DNA from: Dichotomocladium elegans | Taxonomy: Eukaryota > Mucoromycota > Mucoromycetes > Mucorales > Lichtheimiaceae | NCBI GenBank assembly: GCA_025716815.1 | Contig: JAIXMN010000003.1 | Span: forward strand, 930,001-994,000 | Direction of reading: 5' to 3' | Length of the DNA stretch: 64,000 nt | In this document: positions 25,052 through 34,617 of the stretch, piece by piece | Numbering within the stretch: the first letter of the stretch is position 1 | How the letters are laid out: each line of letters begins with the position of its first letter | Made by a program: the position numbers and the translations under genes | Notes under the pieces: model-generated | What the model was told of the DNA's origin: nothing | The model's input: only the letters and a program-made list of their open reading frames with translations | The model's database searches: none

Positions 25052-25865
25052 ATGTCCATCAAAGAACGTTTGGCACGGATCCGTCTCGATCCTTTTCCCC
25101 AGTTGACATATGTTTTTGGTGAATACATATGCAAACCTCGGCTTGTGATTCTTGTCGGAATTCTGACCAAAATCTGCCTTGACAGGGTGTATCAATATGC
25201 AAAGGTAAACGGCTGGATATGCATGTGCAGTATTGTAACTGAGCACCTGCGTGTCCTCTGTTGGTCATGGATAGATTGTGAATCCAAATGCAATGCTCGA
25301 TGCAGACGGAAATGCGACGTTAGACATTCTTGAGTATCATCATCCCAAAACAGCGAATGATGTGTACGACGATCTCGCGAGTTACGGCACCAAGGGACGT
25401 CTAGCGTACTTGACACTGCTGTGGTACGACTGCGGCTTCTTGCTCTGTCGCACGCTCCCGTTGTGCATGCTGACTTACTATGGCTTCAAGCGAGCACCCG
25501 AGTGGATTCGCCCAGGTGTCTGGCTGCATTTGTTGACGACAAGCTGGGATCTCTGTGAGAATCTGCTATTATTCCTGACGATTAAGATGTATCCGAGCCG
25601 GGTAAACTTTCTGGCATGGCTGACGGCGGGTGTCATCCAAGGGAAGTGGGTTCTTTTCTGGATGACGATCGGTCTGATCTTTATGTCGGTGGCGTCGGCC
25701 ATTTATCATACTTTCCATTCCATGCTCGCTGACTCGGTTGTAGTGCTCGAGAATGACAAACGGGATCGTCTGAATGCCAAGAAGCACGTCGATGCGGTCT
25801 TGCAGCGTCAGCGCGCGGCGAGGACGTTACCTGCATCGTCTGCCTCGAAAAAGAAGAAGCAATAA
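25052..25865 (+). CDS. Four-segment membrane protein with ER-retrieval signal
   Basis: Unrecognised 247-residue protein in two exons, 25052-25204 and 25275-25865. Four hydrophobic segments are visible: LVILVGILTKICLDRVY, a segment around LLWYDCGFLLCRTLPLCM, LLTTSWDLCENLLLFLTI and WVLFWMTIGLIFMSVASAIY. The C-terminal 50 residues are charged and end in SKKKKQ, which fits the dilysine KKxx signal for COPI retrieval to the ER (lysines at -3 and -4). A hydrophilic loop LDADGNATLDILEYHHP separates the first two segments. ATG at 25052 is supported by the in-frame splice to the second exon. ER residence is inferred from the tail; no catalytic motif was recognised. Confidence 0.8.
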
Positions 25866-26101
25866 AGTGTCTGGTGATGTGCTAATCTGATGTTTTATTA
25901 TCCTATTCGATGTCCCGAAATGGAATAAGCTGTTGCAAGCCCTTACGTCGCACTTGTTCGTTTTCTTCCCACTTTCCCTTCTTCTTTTGGCGGGAAAAAA
26001 AAATCACAAAAGTTCTTCATTCCCTTGGAACTTTTTTAACCCATTCCCAGCTCATCCTTCCCCCATCCCACTTGTTTTCATTTCTCTCAGTCACCAGCAC
26101 A

Positions 26102-27893
26102 ATGTCATACGGTTTTGGCAGAGACCGAACGGAAGAACTTCGAGTACGTCTTTGATACCAGGGCGGAGGGCTCCTCCCCTTTTTTCGTTTTGTTTGAGAT
26201 AATATAACCCTGGTAAACTGTGCGGTGACACCGTATTTAACATGTGTTATGGCCTGCCTACTAGGGCTCCTTTGAAGGAAGACAAAGCAGGTAGAATGCC
26301 ACTAAAAATAAAAGACTGGGCATTGCTTTGGGCGATTTGCAACGAGTGGGGGTTTCGCCCGAGGCTTGGCTGGCTGGCTGGCTGGCAAGATGAAGGGGGG
26401 TTTTTTTATGCCAAGAGAGGATACTGAACAAGCTTAAATATAGTGATGATTTTGGTCCTGCACGTCTGCCTACAGGGCTTCGACACTCTCCTTCGCCGGC
26501 TGCGAAGCATGGTCGGTCAGCGCGTCCTTCCGCGCCACCCCACGACGGTGGCGAGCAACAACAACAACAGGAGCAATATGAACTTCAACCTCGACCTCAG
26601 TCAGTTACTGCCAATTTACGAACCATGGACGGATTTCTTTTCGAGGTATGCCAAGTAAACCTTGTTCCTGTGTCACCGATTTCTTCTCATGTCTTTTCCT
26701 TGCCTCAATATAAAAAGATCGAAGACTTGAAGCGATGTATCGGTATTGTCAGCGAGAATGTCGATAGGATTGAACGGCTGCATAAATCTGCACTAGGCAG
26801 CTACAACGACAGCCAGTGGAAGCAATGCGCAAGCGAGGTCGATCAACTCCAGGGCAGAATCCACGCACAAAACGCCGATATAAAAGCTCGTATTACCGCC
26901 CTCGTTACAGATGCAAGAGCTGCTAATGCATCCGAAGCCGAGATCCGCAAAGCTCAGGTAAAAGCAAGTCAAAATGGATAACTGGAAAAAAAAATAAAAA
27001 TTCGATATGCCCCATCATCACCATGTCTAGAGCGAGACAGTGCGCAAGCGGTTCCTGGATACCCTTCGTCGTTACCAGGATATCGAGACTGCTTACCGCC
27101 AGGAGTTTCGTGAACGTGTTGGGCGACAGATCAGAATCGGTGAGAAAGCTCCTCAGAATATAGGTCCAATTTTTGGTCGACTGAAAAATCTCCATCCCTA
27201 GTGAAACCCGACGCGACAGACCAGGAAATTGACCACATCATCGAATCAGACCAAAACAACCAAATCTTCGCTCAATCTGTACGTTCAGCCGCTATCGCCA
27301 CCTACCTCTTTTTCGTCGGGACTCTAAAAAAAAACCATGTGTCTAGATCCTGCATGCAGGTCGCAAAGCCCAGAGTCGGGCCGTACTGGACGAAGTCCAA
27401 AACCGATACGATGACATCAAGCGCATCGAACGAACACTCTTGGTATGAAAGCGAAACTGAAATTTGAGAAACTGACCTGTGCGTCTAAACAGCATTGCAG
27501 GAACTTCATCAACTGTTCCTGGATATGGAGATGCTTATTACGCAACAGGGAGAGGTACTCATTCAGATAGACGAGCATGCAGAGACAGCTGCCAAACAGG
27601 TCAGCGAAGGGAACAAGATGATTGACCGCGCCATTGCATATGCTCGCGCGACGCGCGGAGTAAGGTTTCACGCCTAAAAGAGGTTCGGACCGTGAAAATA
27701 ACGATGCGTTCTTTTTATGTAGAAAAAATGGTGCTGTCTTTTCCTGGTCATTGTTCTTTGTGTGGTTATTGCCATCCTTGTCTGGTGGTTCGGCTTTAAT
27801 CATCCTGTGAGTACTGTCTACGACAACAAAGAGCCTGAATAGAACTGTACACCGACACGTCTTGTTTCATTTTAGGGCGTTGATACCAATTAG
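26102..27893 (+). CDS. Syntaxin-family t-SNARE (copy B)
   Basis: Paralogue of the syntaxin at 14442-16048. Exons 26102-26143, about 26508-26645, 26718-26957, 27031-27139, 27202-27278, 27347-27442, 27501-27659, 27723-27806 and 27876-27893 give 320 residues. The Habc-like part (IEDLKRCIGIVSENVDRIER) leads into the SNARE motif (ELHQLFLDMEMLITQQGEVL through GNKMIDRAIAYARATRG), and the anchor CLFLVIVLCVVIAILVWWF is followed by only FNHPGVDTN. The acceptor of exon 2 is uncertain: the obvious CAG at 26475 is out of phase, so the in-phase AAG at 26507 was used. The first intron is then unusually long (364 nt). Exon 3 is uninterrupted here but split by an intron in copy A. Function in exocytic fusion is inferred. 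Confidence 0.88.
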
Positions 27894-28550
27894 TCCAGGC
27901 TCCTTCCCCTGCGCGATTAGGCCATGTCCTTCGTACTTGAACCTTTTTATCTTAATTTTCCTATTGCCGTTATTACTACGTAGCCCTTAATACTCTATCT
28001 CTTGGAGCACACCAAGAACAATAGTAACTATTCCTAGTCCAGTCAATCGGCTATTTCTCTGCAACTGGTGATCCGTAAAATAGGAGGGGTACAGATCGGA
28101 ACAGGTCCAAAGTAATAGCATATGTCTGATAGAGAGCCATGGGGACGGAATCGCGGGACCGCATGTAGTTAAAAGCCCTTTGGCAGAATGCCAAAGGATA
28201 AATACCATGCCGTCGGCATAAATTGTATTAATCCCCCCTCCCCCAATGAACGGCCCATTTCCCCCCTCCAAAAAAAAAAGCGGGGTAGCGCAGACGACCG
28301 TAGCCGCAAGTCTACTTGTTGCCGAAACCCTGTGAGATATGACACATCTTGCATCAAACCAGACAAGTACCAAGGCGACGAAGAACCTAGATGCGGGAGG
28401 AAGCTTTTCTTTAATGATCATAACGTAAGATTATAACATAATCATCGGATCCACACTTCCAAATCAAAGGATTGAATAGTGTGTTTTTTATTCATGAAAT
28501 CCAAAACTTCCTTCTACCCAAGTGTTAATATTCTCGGCCCAAAGAGTGGC
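27894..28550. other. Convergent intergenic region
   Basis: About 660 nt between syntaxin B and the auxilin-like gene. An open frame at 27987-28421 (-) crosses homopolymer C/G and A runs, has no recognisable similarity and is not called. Confidence 0.5.
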
Positions 28551-31391
28551 CTACATTTGAGATTTGAACGAGTCCCATGCCTCGTTCAGCGTGCTGAAGA
28601 TGGAGCTCGCAAGCATTCGCTGTTCAGTAGTAACATCGGATGGCAGCTACAAGCAAAACCGATATTGCTATTGTTATTATCTATTGACTCCTTGTCTTGC
28701 ATGTAATGCACAAAAAAAAACAAACCTTATCGGGGTGAACCTTCGCAATCGCTTTGAGATATACCATCTTGCAACGCTTTGGCTCGATCAATTCGCTCAT
28801 CTGCGCTCCTCGCCACTGTGCGCCAGGCCACAAAAGGGTATCAAGAGTTGCAAGGAGCGCGCGGAGATTGTTCTCTTTGCCTGACTTCCACTGCTGTATC
28901 CGTGCGTTCACATCATCCGTCTTCTCCAGCCGTTCAGCTTCCTCAGCCTCTTGCTTGGCCGCTTGTGCACGCATCGCTGCCACGGCTTTGCTTCTCTCTA
29001 CATTTGCTTCGGGCGAACGGGTTGCTTGTTTCAAAGAACGAATCTTTGTCGGAGCACGAGGAGCCGCAGGTTCTGGGTCAAAAATAGAATAATCCACACC
29101 GGGAAATGCCGATCCAGTATTGCGCTCGCTATTAGATAGCGCTCGCTCTGTAGAGTTTGAAACAGTCGTGGTAGCCGCGCGGCGGCATCGTGCAAGAGCT
29201 TGATTTATCTTTGGACTTTGCCCTTCATATCGAAGGATTTCTTCATACGTATCAGTGGCATCCTTGTATTTTTCGATATTTTCAAGAGCTTCAGCTTTGC
29301 GATACAAGGCCTTGATAATCTGCTCTCGCCATTGGATAGTTATTCCATCTGATTCGCATTGTTCGTCTCCGCCTGCAAGGGCCATTTCGATGGCAAGTAT
29401 GCAGTCCTCGATACATTTTTTGTATTCACCAATCTTGAGTCGGGCCGCCGCGCGGTTATTGTTTAAAATCACGAGATGATCGTGGCCAGCCGGAAGGATG
29501 GAGATAGCTCGGCTGTAGGCCGCCTCCGCCTCGCCAAACTGACCGAGTTTGAACTTCTCATTACCCAGCTGCCGCGCTGCGTTTGCCCGCGCCATGACAT
29601 CAGGTGCAGCGCTCACCAGAGGTCGTGTCCGAGGCCGCTTGTTTATCTTTGGTGGAGGAGATGTACTGGTCTTTGAGGCGGACGTTGCCACTGGAGTTAA
29701 TCTTCGCGACGACGGCGCGATGTTTCTTCGTCGCGATGGCGAGACATATGCTTCTTCTTCTTGGATTAAATTCTTCTGATGCTGTTGTCGCCGTGCCTGA
29801 ATAGCATATTCTCGCTGCTTTGCTTCCTGCTGCTTTTTCCATGCTAATTCACGCTGTTTCTCAAGCTCTGGATCCTCCTCTGAGCTGCTGTCATCCACAA
29901 ACCTCTCCGTATAACGCTCCTCTGGAACACTTTGATCCTCCTCATCCAGCGTCCCTTCCCGCAGCCAACGTGGACGCCCGGATTCGCGATGGTCCTGATA
30001 TGCCCGCTGCTGTTCTTGCCAATCCTCGACAGCTTTCGATACGCGCTGCCGTCCAGTTTTTACCAACATACTGGCGTTTTTATACAAATAACCGCCGAGT
30101 TCAGTAGCTTGTGCAACAATTTTTTCCTTCTGCTGTTGAAAGGTAACGTTGGAAGTCGGGCCCTTTTGATTTGCTTCCGGTGGATGGGTGTCGCTTCTAT
30201 CATTGTGGCGATTCTGTCGACTGGCACTCTGCCCTTGTCTGAACCGATGACTCTTTTGTCCCTCGTCATCATAATTCTCTAAAGGCATCTGTCCAGTATG
30301 TTGAGGATCCGCATGATGTTGACCTTGCTGCCGTCTCGACCGCGGTCGGTCCTGAATCTCGATCGCTTCAGTGCTCTGAACAAGAAGGTCGATGGCCTGT
30401 TGCAAGTCGTTGCCACCGGTTGCTGCCAAAGCCACATGCGCTTGCTCGACCGAGAAACCCATGTCAAGTAGCTGGGCTACAAACCCATCACACGGATGCG
30501 CGGCAGCAGAGTGAGGAGGAGAAGTGCGCCCCGGAGAAGATGACAAAGAAGGAGAATGATGCTGGGCAGATGGTGAGGTTGGGCCTGATGGCTGAAAATG
30601 GGGTAGTTAATATACTCGCGCTTCTTATTCGTGCTTATTGAAAGCTTACAGCGTGAAGCTCCTGAGCAGGTTTCGAAAGAATGCCTAATGGGTTATCGTC
30701 ATCGTCGTCTTCTTCCGCGAATGCGGGTGGAGCAGACTGTCTGACAGGTAGTGATGCTGGATCAAAAGGATCCGTCGCAGCTGGCGAAGAAGAAGCAGTC
30801 TATAATCCCTATCGTAAGTATCACCTTTGATAAAGCTCTTTTCCTCCTTACCGTTCGTTCCAGAAAATCAAAATCCCACTGCATATGCTGCTGCTGCTGC
30901 TGCTGCTGCGTCCTCTGGCTATCGAACCCTCGAGCGCTATTCCGTCTACCCGCATTGGAAAGGATAAATATGTTATGGCCAATACCATGAAGTCATTGGT
31001 CGGCTTACAATGAATCCAAGGGCAAGTTTGCTGTTGAAGGGGTTTCGGAACGCTTTCCATTAAAAGGATCGAGTAAAATGTCGAAGGAACTAGCAGGCTT
31101 TTTAACGGGTGATGAAGAACGCGCACTTAGCGATGAACTCGATGAGTACGATTGTTGCTGGTGAAGGAGGCGTTGTTGCTCTGCAAGTGGCAATTGAGAG
31201 CGGTCTGGTCCGTTTTTAGAAGGCATTTTGAGCAATTCCGCGAAAGCATCGTTGTTGTTTCTTGATGCTGTCCGGTTTCCGGCGAGATAGCTCGGCTTAT
31301 GTGGTATGCTGGGAGGATTGGATTTACTGTTGTTTTTGTTGTTGTTGCTGTTGCCACCTCCCGACCAATTGAGATCGAGGAGGTCATCCAT
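28551..31391 (-). CDS. Auxilin/Swa2-like clathrin-uncoating co-chaperone (UBA-TPR-J)
   Basis: Recruits Hsp70 to strip clathrin from vesicles. Five exons: 31391-31009, 30945-30852, 30799-30650, 30591-28726 and 28646-28551, giving 862 residues. The N-terminus has a clathrin-box-like MDDLLDLNW and DPF motifs (ILLDPFNGK, ATDPFDPASL) of the kind that bind clathrin adaptors. A UBA domain lies at about 244-281 (FVAQLLDMGFSVEQAHVALA), then a long charged linker, TPR repeats at about 550-690 (ARQLGNEKFKLGQFGEAEAA) and a C-terminal auxilin J domain with the Hsp70-activating HPDK (YLKAIAKVHPDK). The last intron falls right after HPDK. UBA-TPR-J is the architecture of yeast Swa2. ATG at 31391 is favoured over 31472 because the box motif follows immediately. 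Confidence 0.93.
30886..30909. repeat. Trinucleotide repeat encoding poly-Gln
   Basis: (TGC)8 on the plus strand reads as CAG codons in the second exon of the auxilin-like gene, giving a run of six glutamines followed by HMQWDF. Such tracts often vary in length between strains. Confidence 0.8.
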
Positions 31392-31555
31392 ATTGGTTGC
31401 TCGCGAAAGAATAGCTTGCCAAGGCAAGTGCAAGAGGGAGAGAGAGAACCTAGCTTGGATGGTCGTATTCAATATCCGAATATATCATTGTTGCCAGGTG
31501 GAAACCACGCCCGACGTCTCCACTTTCCCTTTTTTTTTTCGTTGCACGGGTGGCC

Positions 31556-32146
31556 ATGTCGGATTCGCTGGTTGAAGCGATCCTTAATTATTGCGAGCTT
31601 CTTGATGAGGCTGCTTCACCACGCGTTGCGACTTGGCGGCCCTACTTCATCGAACGCTGTGCACATTGGTGCGTCTTCATCGAGACAGAACTCATTGCCT
31701 TGCCAAATCACGATGCCATTGAATGTCTACGAAAGGCACAACAACAAGCACCCAATAAACGCAGTATCCCTTCTCTCGATACGCTCTCTAACAGCTTGAG
31801 ACATCTGCTCAGTGTATTGATGAAAAATATCTACGTGAGCAATGATCTGTATTGGCACATCCTGTCAACCTACGACCTTTACAACCCGAATCAGTCTCCC
31901 CGACAGCTTCTCCTTGAGGTTTGTCTGGTGCTCATTTTATTTCTCAATGCAGAAGTCATTTACATTGTGCCATAGGATATTTCCAACGCCGTCAATGAGG
32001 CAGCGTCCCTTAATGTGTTGGATATGCTGACTCTCTGGTATGATATTCTTCTTCATCCTCCCCACGGCAGCCAATCTCACTGTCGTCATTACTATTTCGC
32101 TGTCCAAAGACTTCTTCCTCGAGTGCAACCTGCCCGCGCTTTCTGA
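31556..32146 (+). CDS. Unrecognised 177-residue helical protein
   Basis: Two exons, 31556-31918 and 31976-32146, across a GT-AG intron with good reading continuity (RQLLLE-DISNAVNEAASLN). The product is mostly amphipathic helix with many Leu and Trp/His residues (VEAILNYCELLDEA, LDTLSNSLRHLLSVLMKNIY, NVLDMLTLWYDILLHPPHG). No domain, signal peptide or membrane segment was recognised. The gene is divergent from the auxilin-like gene (165 nt between start codons) and converges on the permease, with only 70 nt between stops. Intron structure and composition support a real gene. The function is unknown; a helical complex subunit is a guess. Confidence 0.7.
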
Positions 32147-32216
32147 TCTGGGCATTATAGGATGTGGATGGTGTATCGCAGATAAGGATTTGGTAGTACT
32201 ATTCGGACCAAGTCTA

Positions 32217-34438
32217 TCAGTTATTCGGGGCATACTTACTCCAGAATCTTTTCTCTGTTGCCATAGGGGCAGACCTTACCCAAAGACCACTACATGCAAC
32301 CATGAATACGATTGCTGTAATGTAAGGTGCTATGGGAAACACATTACGTTTATTACATTTTTCGTGCGGTCAGGACGCAACTGTACCTCTAGAACTTACC
32401 CCAATACGGATAATGAGGATTCTCAACAGGAATAAACACAAAAAAGATAGAATACACAGTAAAGCAAAGAAATGCGTAAACACACACTAGCGGCGAAATC
32501 ACATCAATGACGAACAACAGGATCTATCCGATATGCCACTTACACAAAGGTACCACGATAGGCCGATTGTTAAAGGGTTCACGTTTCCGCAAAATGATTA
32601 CACTTAGAGCAGTTAGAAAGTAAAATACCTGTGGAAATGCCGATATTAGTTATGTACGAAATAGGACTCTTCCAGCTGATCTTCCTCTAGATATGAGAAT
32701 GTACTTACATAATGAGGATAGCCAGTAAACGCAATATAAAATTGATATGCTGCACCTCGCGGTAATCCAAGTGTATACATGATAGTCAACGCATACTGGA
32801 GCAGATATGCATTAACGGGGCTTTCAAATTTCGGGTTCACATAGCCAAACGTATGTCCAAACGGAAATATGCCAGATCGTCCAGTTTCCATAATCAACCG
32901 CCCTGCTGAGAAATTCATAGCAGCACCGGACCCAAACGAACTGAGGCCAATAAAGACAGGAAGCACCTTGGAAGCAAAATTTTCACCGAGCGATTTCGTA
33001 AAACTAGATTAAAACGAAGTGAGTAATACGATCCATCGCTCGCTAAGGTCATTCATATGTTTGCAAGCATTAACTTCTTACAAGGCGGCAGCTACGATAG
33101 GATCCGATAGCTTAACGCGGTCTCCCAGGACCGCAAGATAAGCAATATTGGCAGTAACATACATGGTAGTTGTTGTTCCCAATGAGAGCGCTGCTGCTTT
33201 AGGTAGACTTCGAATGGGATCCTGATCGCATTATTTACTAAGACATAATATCATATAGCGAGCATAATCAATTCTTACCTTCACTTCGTCCAAGATGTAA
33301 CTAAGATTTTGCCATCCGCTGTAACTGCTTTGGACCTAACATGATAACAAAAATAAAAAGCGTTATCCGATATCATCTACAGCTACATATAGTTGGCATA
33401 CATAATAAATCGCAGAAGCATAAGGGGCAATACTGCTGGCAGTGCCTTTGAATGACAGAACAGTTCCGATGTCAACATCAGTTGGCATGAGACCCATCAA
33501 CACGAACAAGCCAACGAGTATCACCAAGCTAAGAATGGTAAGTTTAACCCCCGTGAGTGCTGTCATGAATTGCAGCGATGCCTATACACGGTAGCAAGAT
33601 TCATTATCTTTTCCGTGATATTTGATATATCCTTACCTTGCTTGATAAAATGTTCATCACCGTCAGCAGAGTCGCGCACAAAACTATATACAGGTAGCTT
33701 CATCGTCGTATATTGTTTTATATATATATATATATATATCTCACCTGACCACGCACGTTCCGCCCAATCTGACTTATAGTCGGGCCCAAAGATTGCATAA
33801 TTCATGTATGATCCAAAGACGGTCCCTTGTGACGAGACTCCGCTTGCCCTGTTCATCAAGCTCCACATGGTAAATAGATACGCCAAGAGATACTTTGGCT
33901 TTCGGTAGCAATATTCTAAATAACCGACTTCGCCTCCACTAGAAATCAATACAATTAGCCCAATAGAGTTCTAAAAGAGAGAGAGAGAAAAAAAAAAAGA
34001 CCGTACCTTCGCGGTAGCTTATGAATTTGAGATTAACCATTACCATATGACTACAGCGAGCAACACACTTCGGCACGTACCATCGTCCCAAGCTCGGCAA
34101 ATGTCCAGGCACCTGCCATTGATAACACTCCGCCGACAAGCCATATTAGAACATTCATACCCCGGAACCAACGAGTTGCATCGTCAACGATGGGCCTACG
34201 AAAATCCCGCTGCCGACCATGTAACTGAAATTAACCATTGCCCCTGTAACCCATCCGATCCTGCGCTGCAATCGTTGATCTGATAAACATATGGTATTAA
34301 TCGATGTCAACAACTTATATCGGGATATGCATGCTAACCTCCCAGAGCAAGAGGCTCGAGATGCTCGATTTGATCGGCAACGTTATGGTAGTTGCTGTCA
34401 TGTTCCGATTCATTAAGTAGATGCTCGCGGTCTTCCAT
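32217..34438 (-). pseudogene. Mup1/LAT-type amino-acid permease with a one-base frameshift
   Basis: APC-superfamily transporter resembling the fungal Mup1/LAT group. Twelve exons: 34438-34339, 34279-34081, 34017-34007, 33938-33745, 33683-33637, 33581-33402, 33335-33279, 33221-33082, 33003-32709, 32628-32544, 32486-32400 and 32329-32217. The family start (YMVGSGIFVGPSL) and TMLPRSGGEVGYLEYCYRKP are clear, and hydrophobic segments run to the end, giving about 502 residues. Exon 3 is only 11 nt and encodes LPR plus part of S. In exon 2 the frame breaks at the four-base C run 34160-34163: the code before it (QLVGSG) and after it (GMNVLIWLVGGVLSMAG) lie in different frames and agree only if one base is missing. 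This is either a recent null allele or an assembly error in a homopolymer. Everything else is intact, which favours a very recent event or an artefact. Confidence 0.8.
33718..33740. repeat. AT dinucleotide tract
   Basis: (TA)n run inside a permease intron, between the exons ending at 33745 and starting at 33683. Confidence 0.7.
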
Positions 34439-34617
34439 TAAACTTCTAAAGGAAATAAAAAAAGAGTCATCATGAAATTTCTTTTAAAATCTTTGGATAG
34501 CTTCATGCTCTTCACACAGGCGATCTTTCTTATTAAATCCAAGTGGACCTGAACCGATTGCATTACTGATGGAAGTCATTTATTTAACTAGCTGTAGTAA
34601 TACTCAACTCAAGGCAT

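Noticed and set aside
27987..28421. 144-codon minus-strand open frame between syntaxin B and the auxilin-like gene
   Set aside because: It runs through C/G and A homopolymers, has no similarity and lies where two 3' untranslated regions should be.
32038..32070. A 33-nt GT-AG intron in the 177-residue gene
   Set aside because: Too short, and the sequence reads through in frame (LTLWYDILLHPPHGSQSH), so no intron is needed.
31937..32233. 98-codon minus-strand open frame at the end of the permease, a possible extra permease tail
   Set aside because: Reading straight through TGG GTA AGG gives a natural stop at 32217 without a 25-nt intron. The longer frame is antisense to the 177-residue gene.
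32522..32543. A 22-nt GT-AG intron in the permease
   Set aside because: An ordinary 57-nt intron from 32543 to 32487 with a better acceptor gives the correct phase.
34115..34162. A 48-nt intron GTATGA...GCAG that could explain the permease frame break
   Set aside because: It would remove the clearly coding membrane segment NVLIWLVGGVLSMAG and still leave the downstream exon out of phase.
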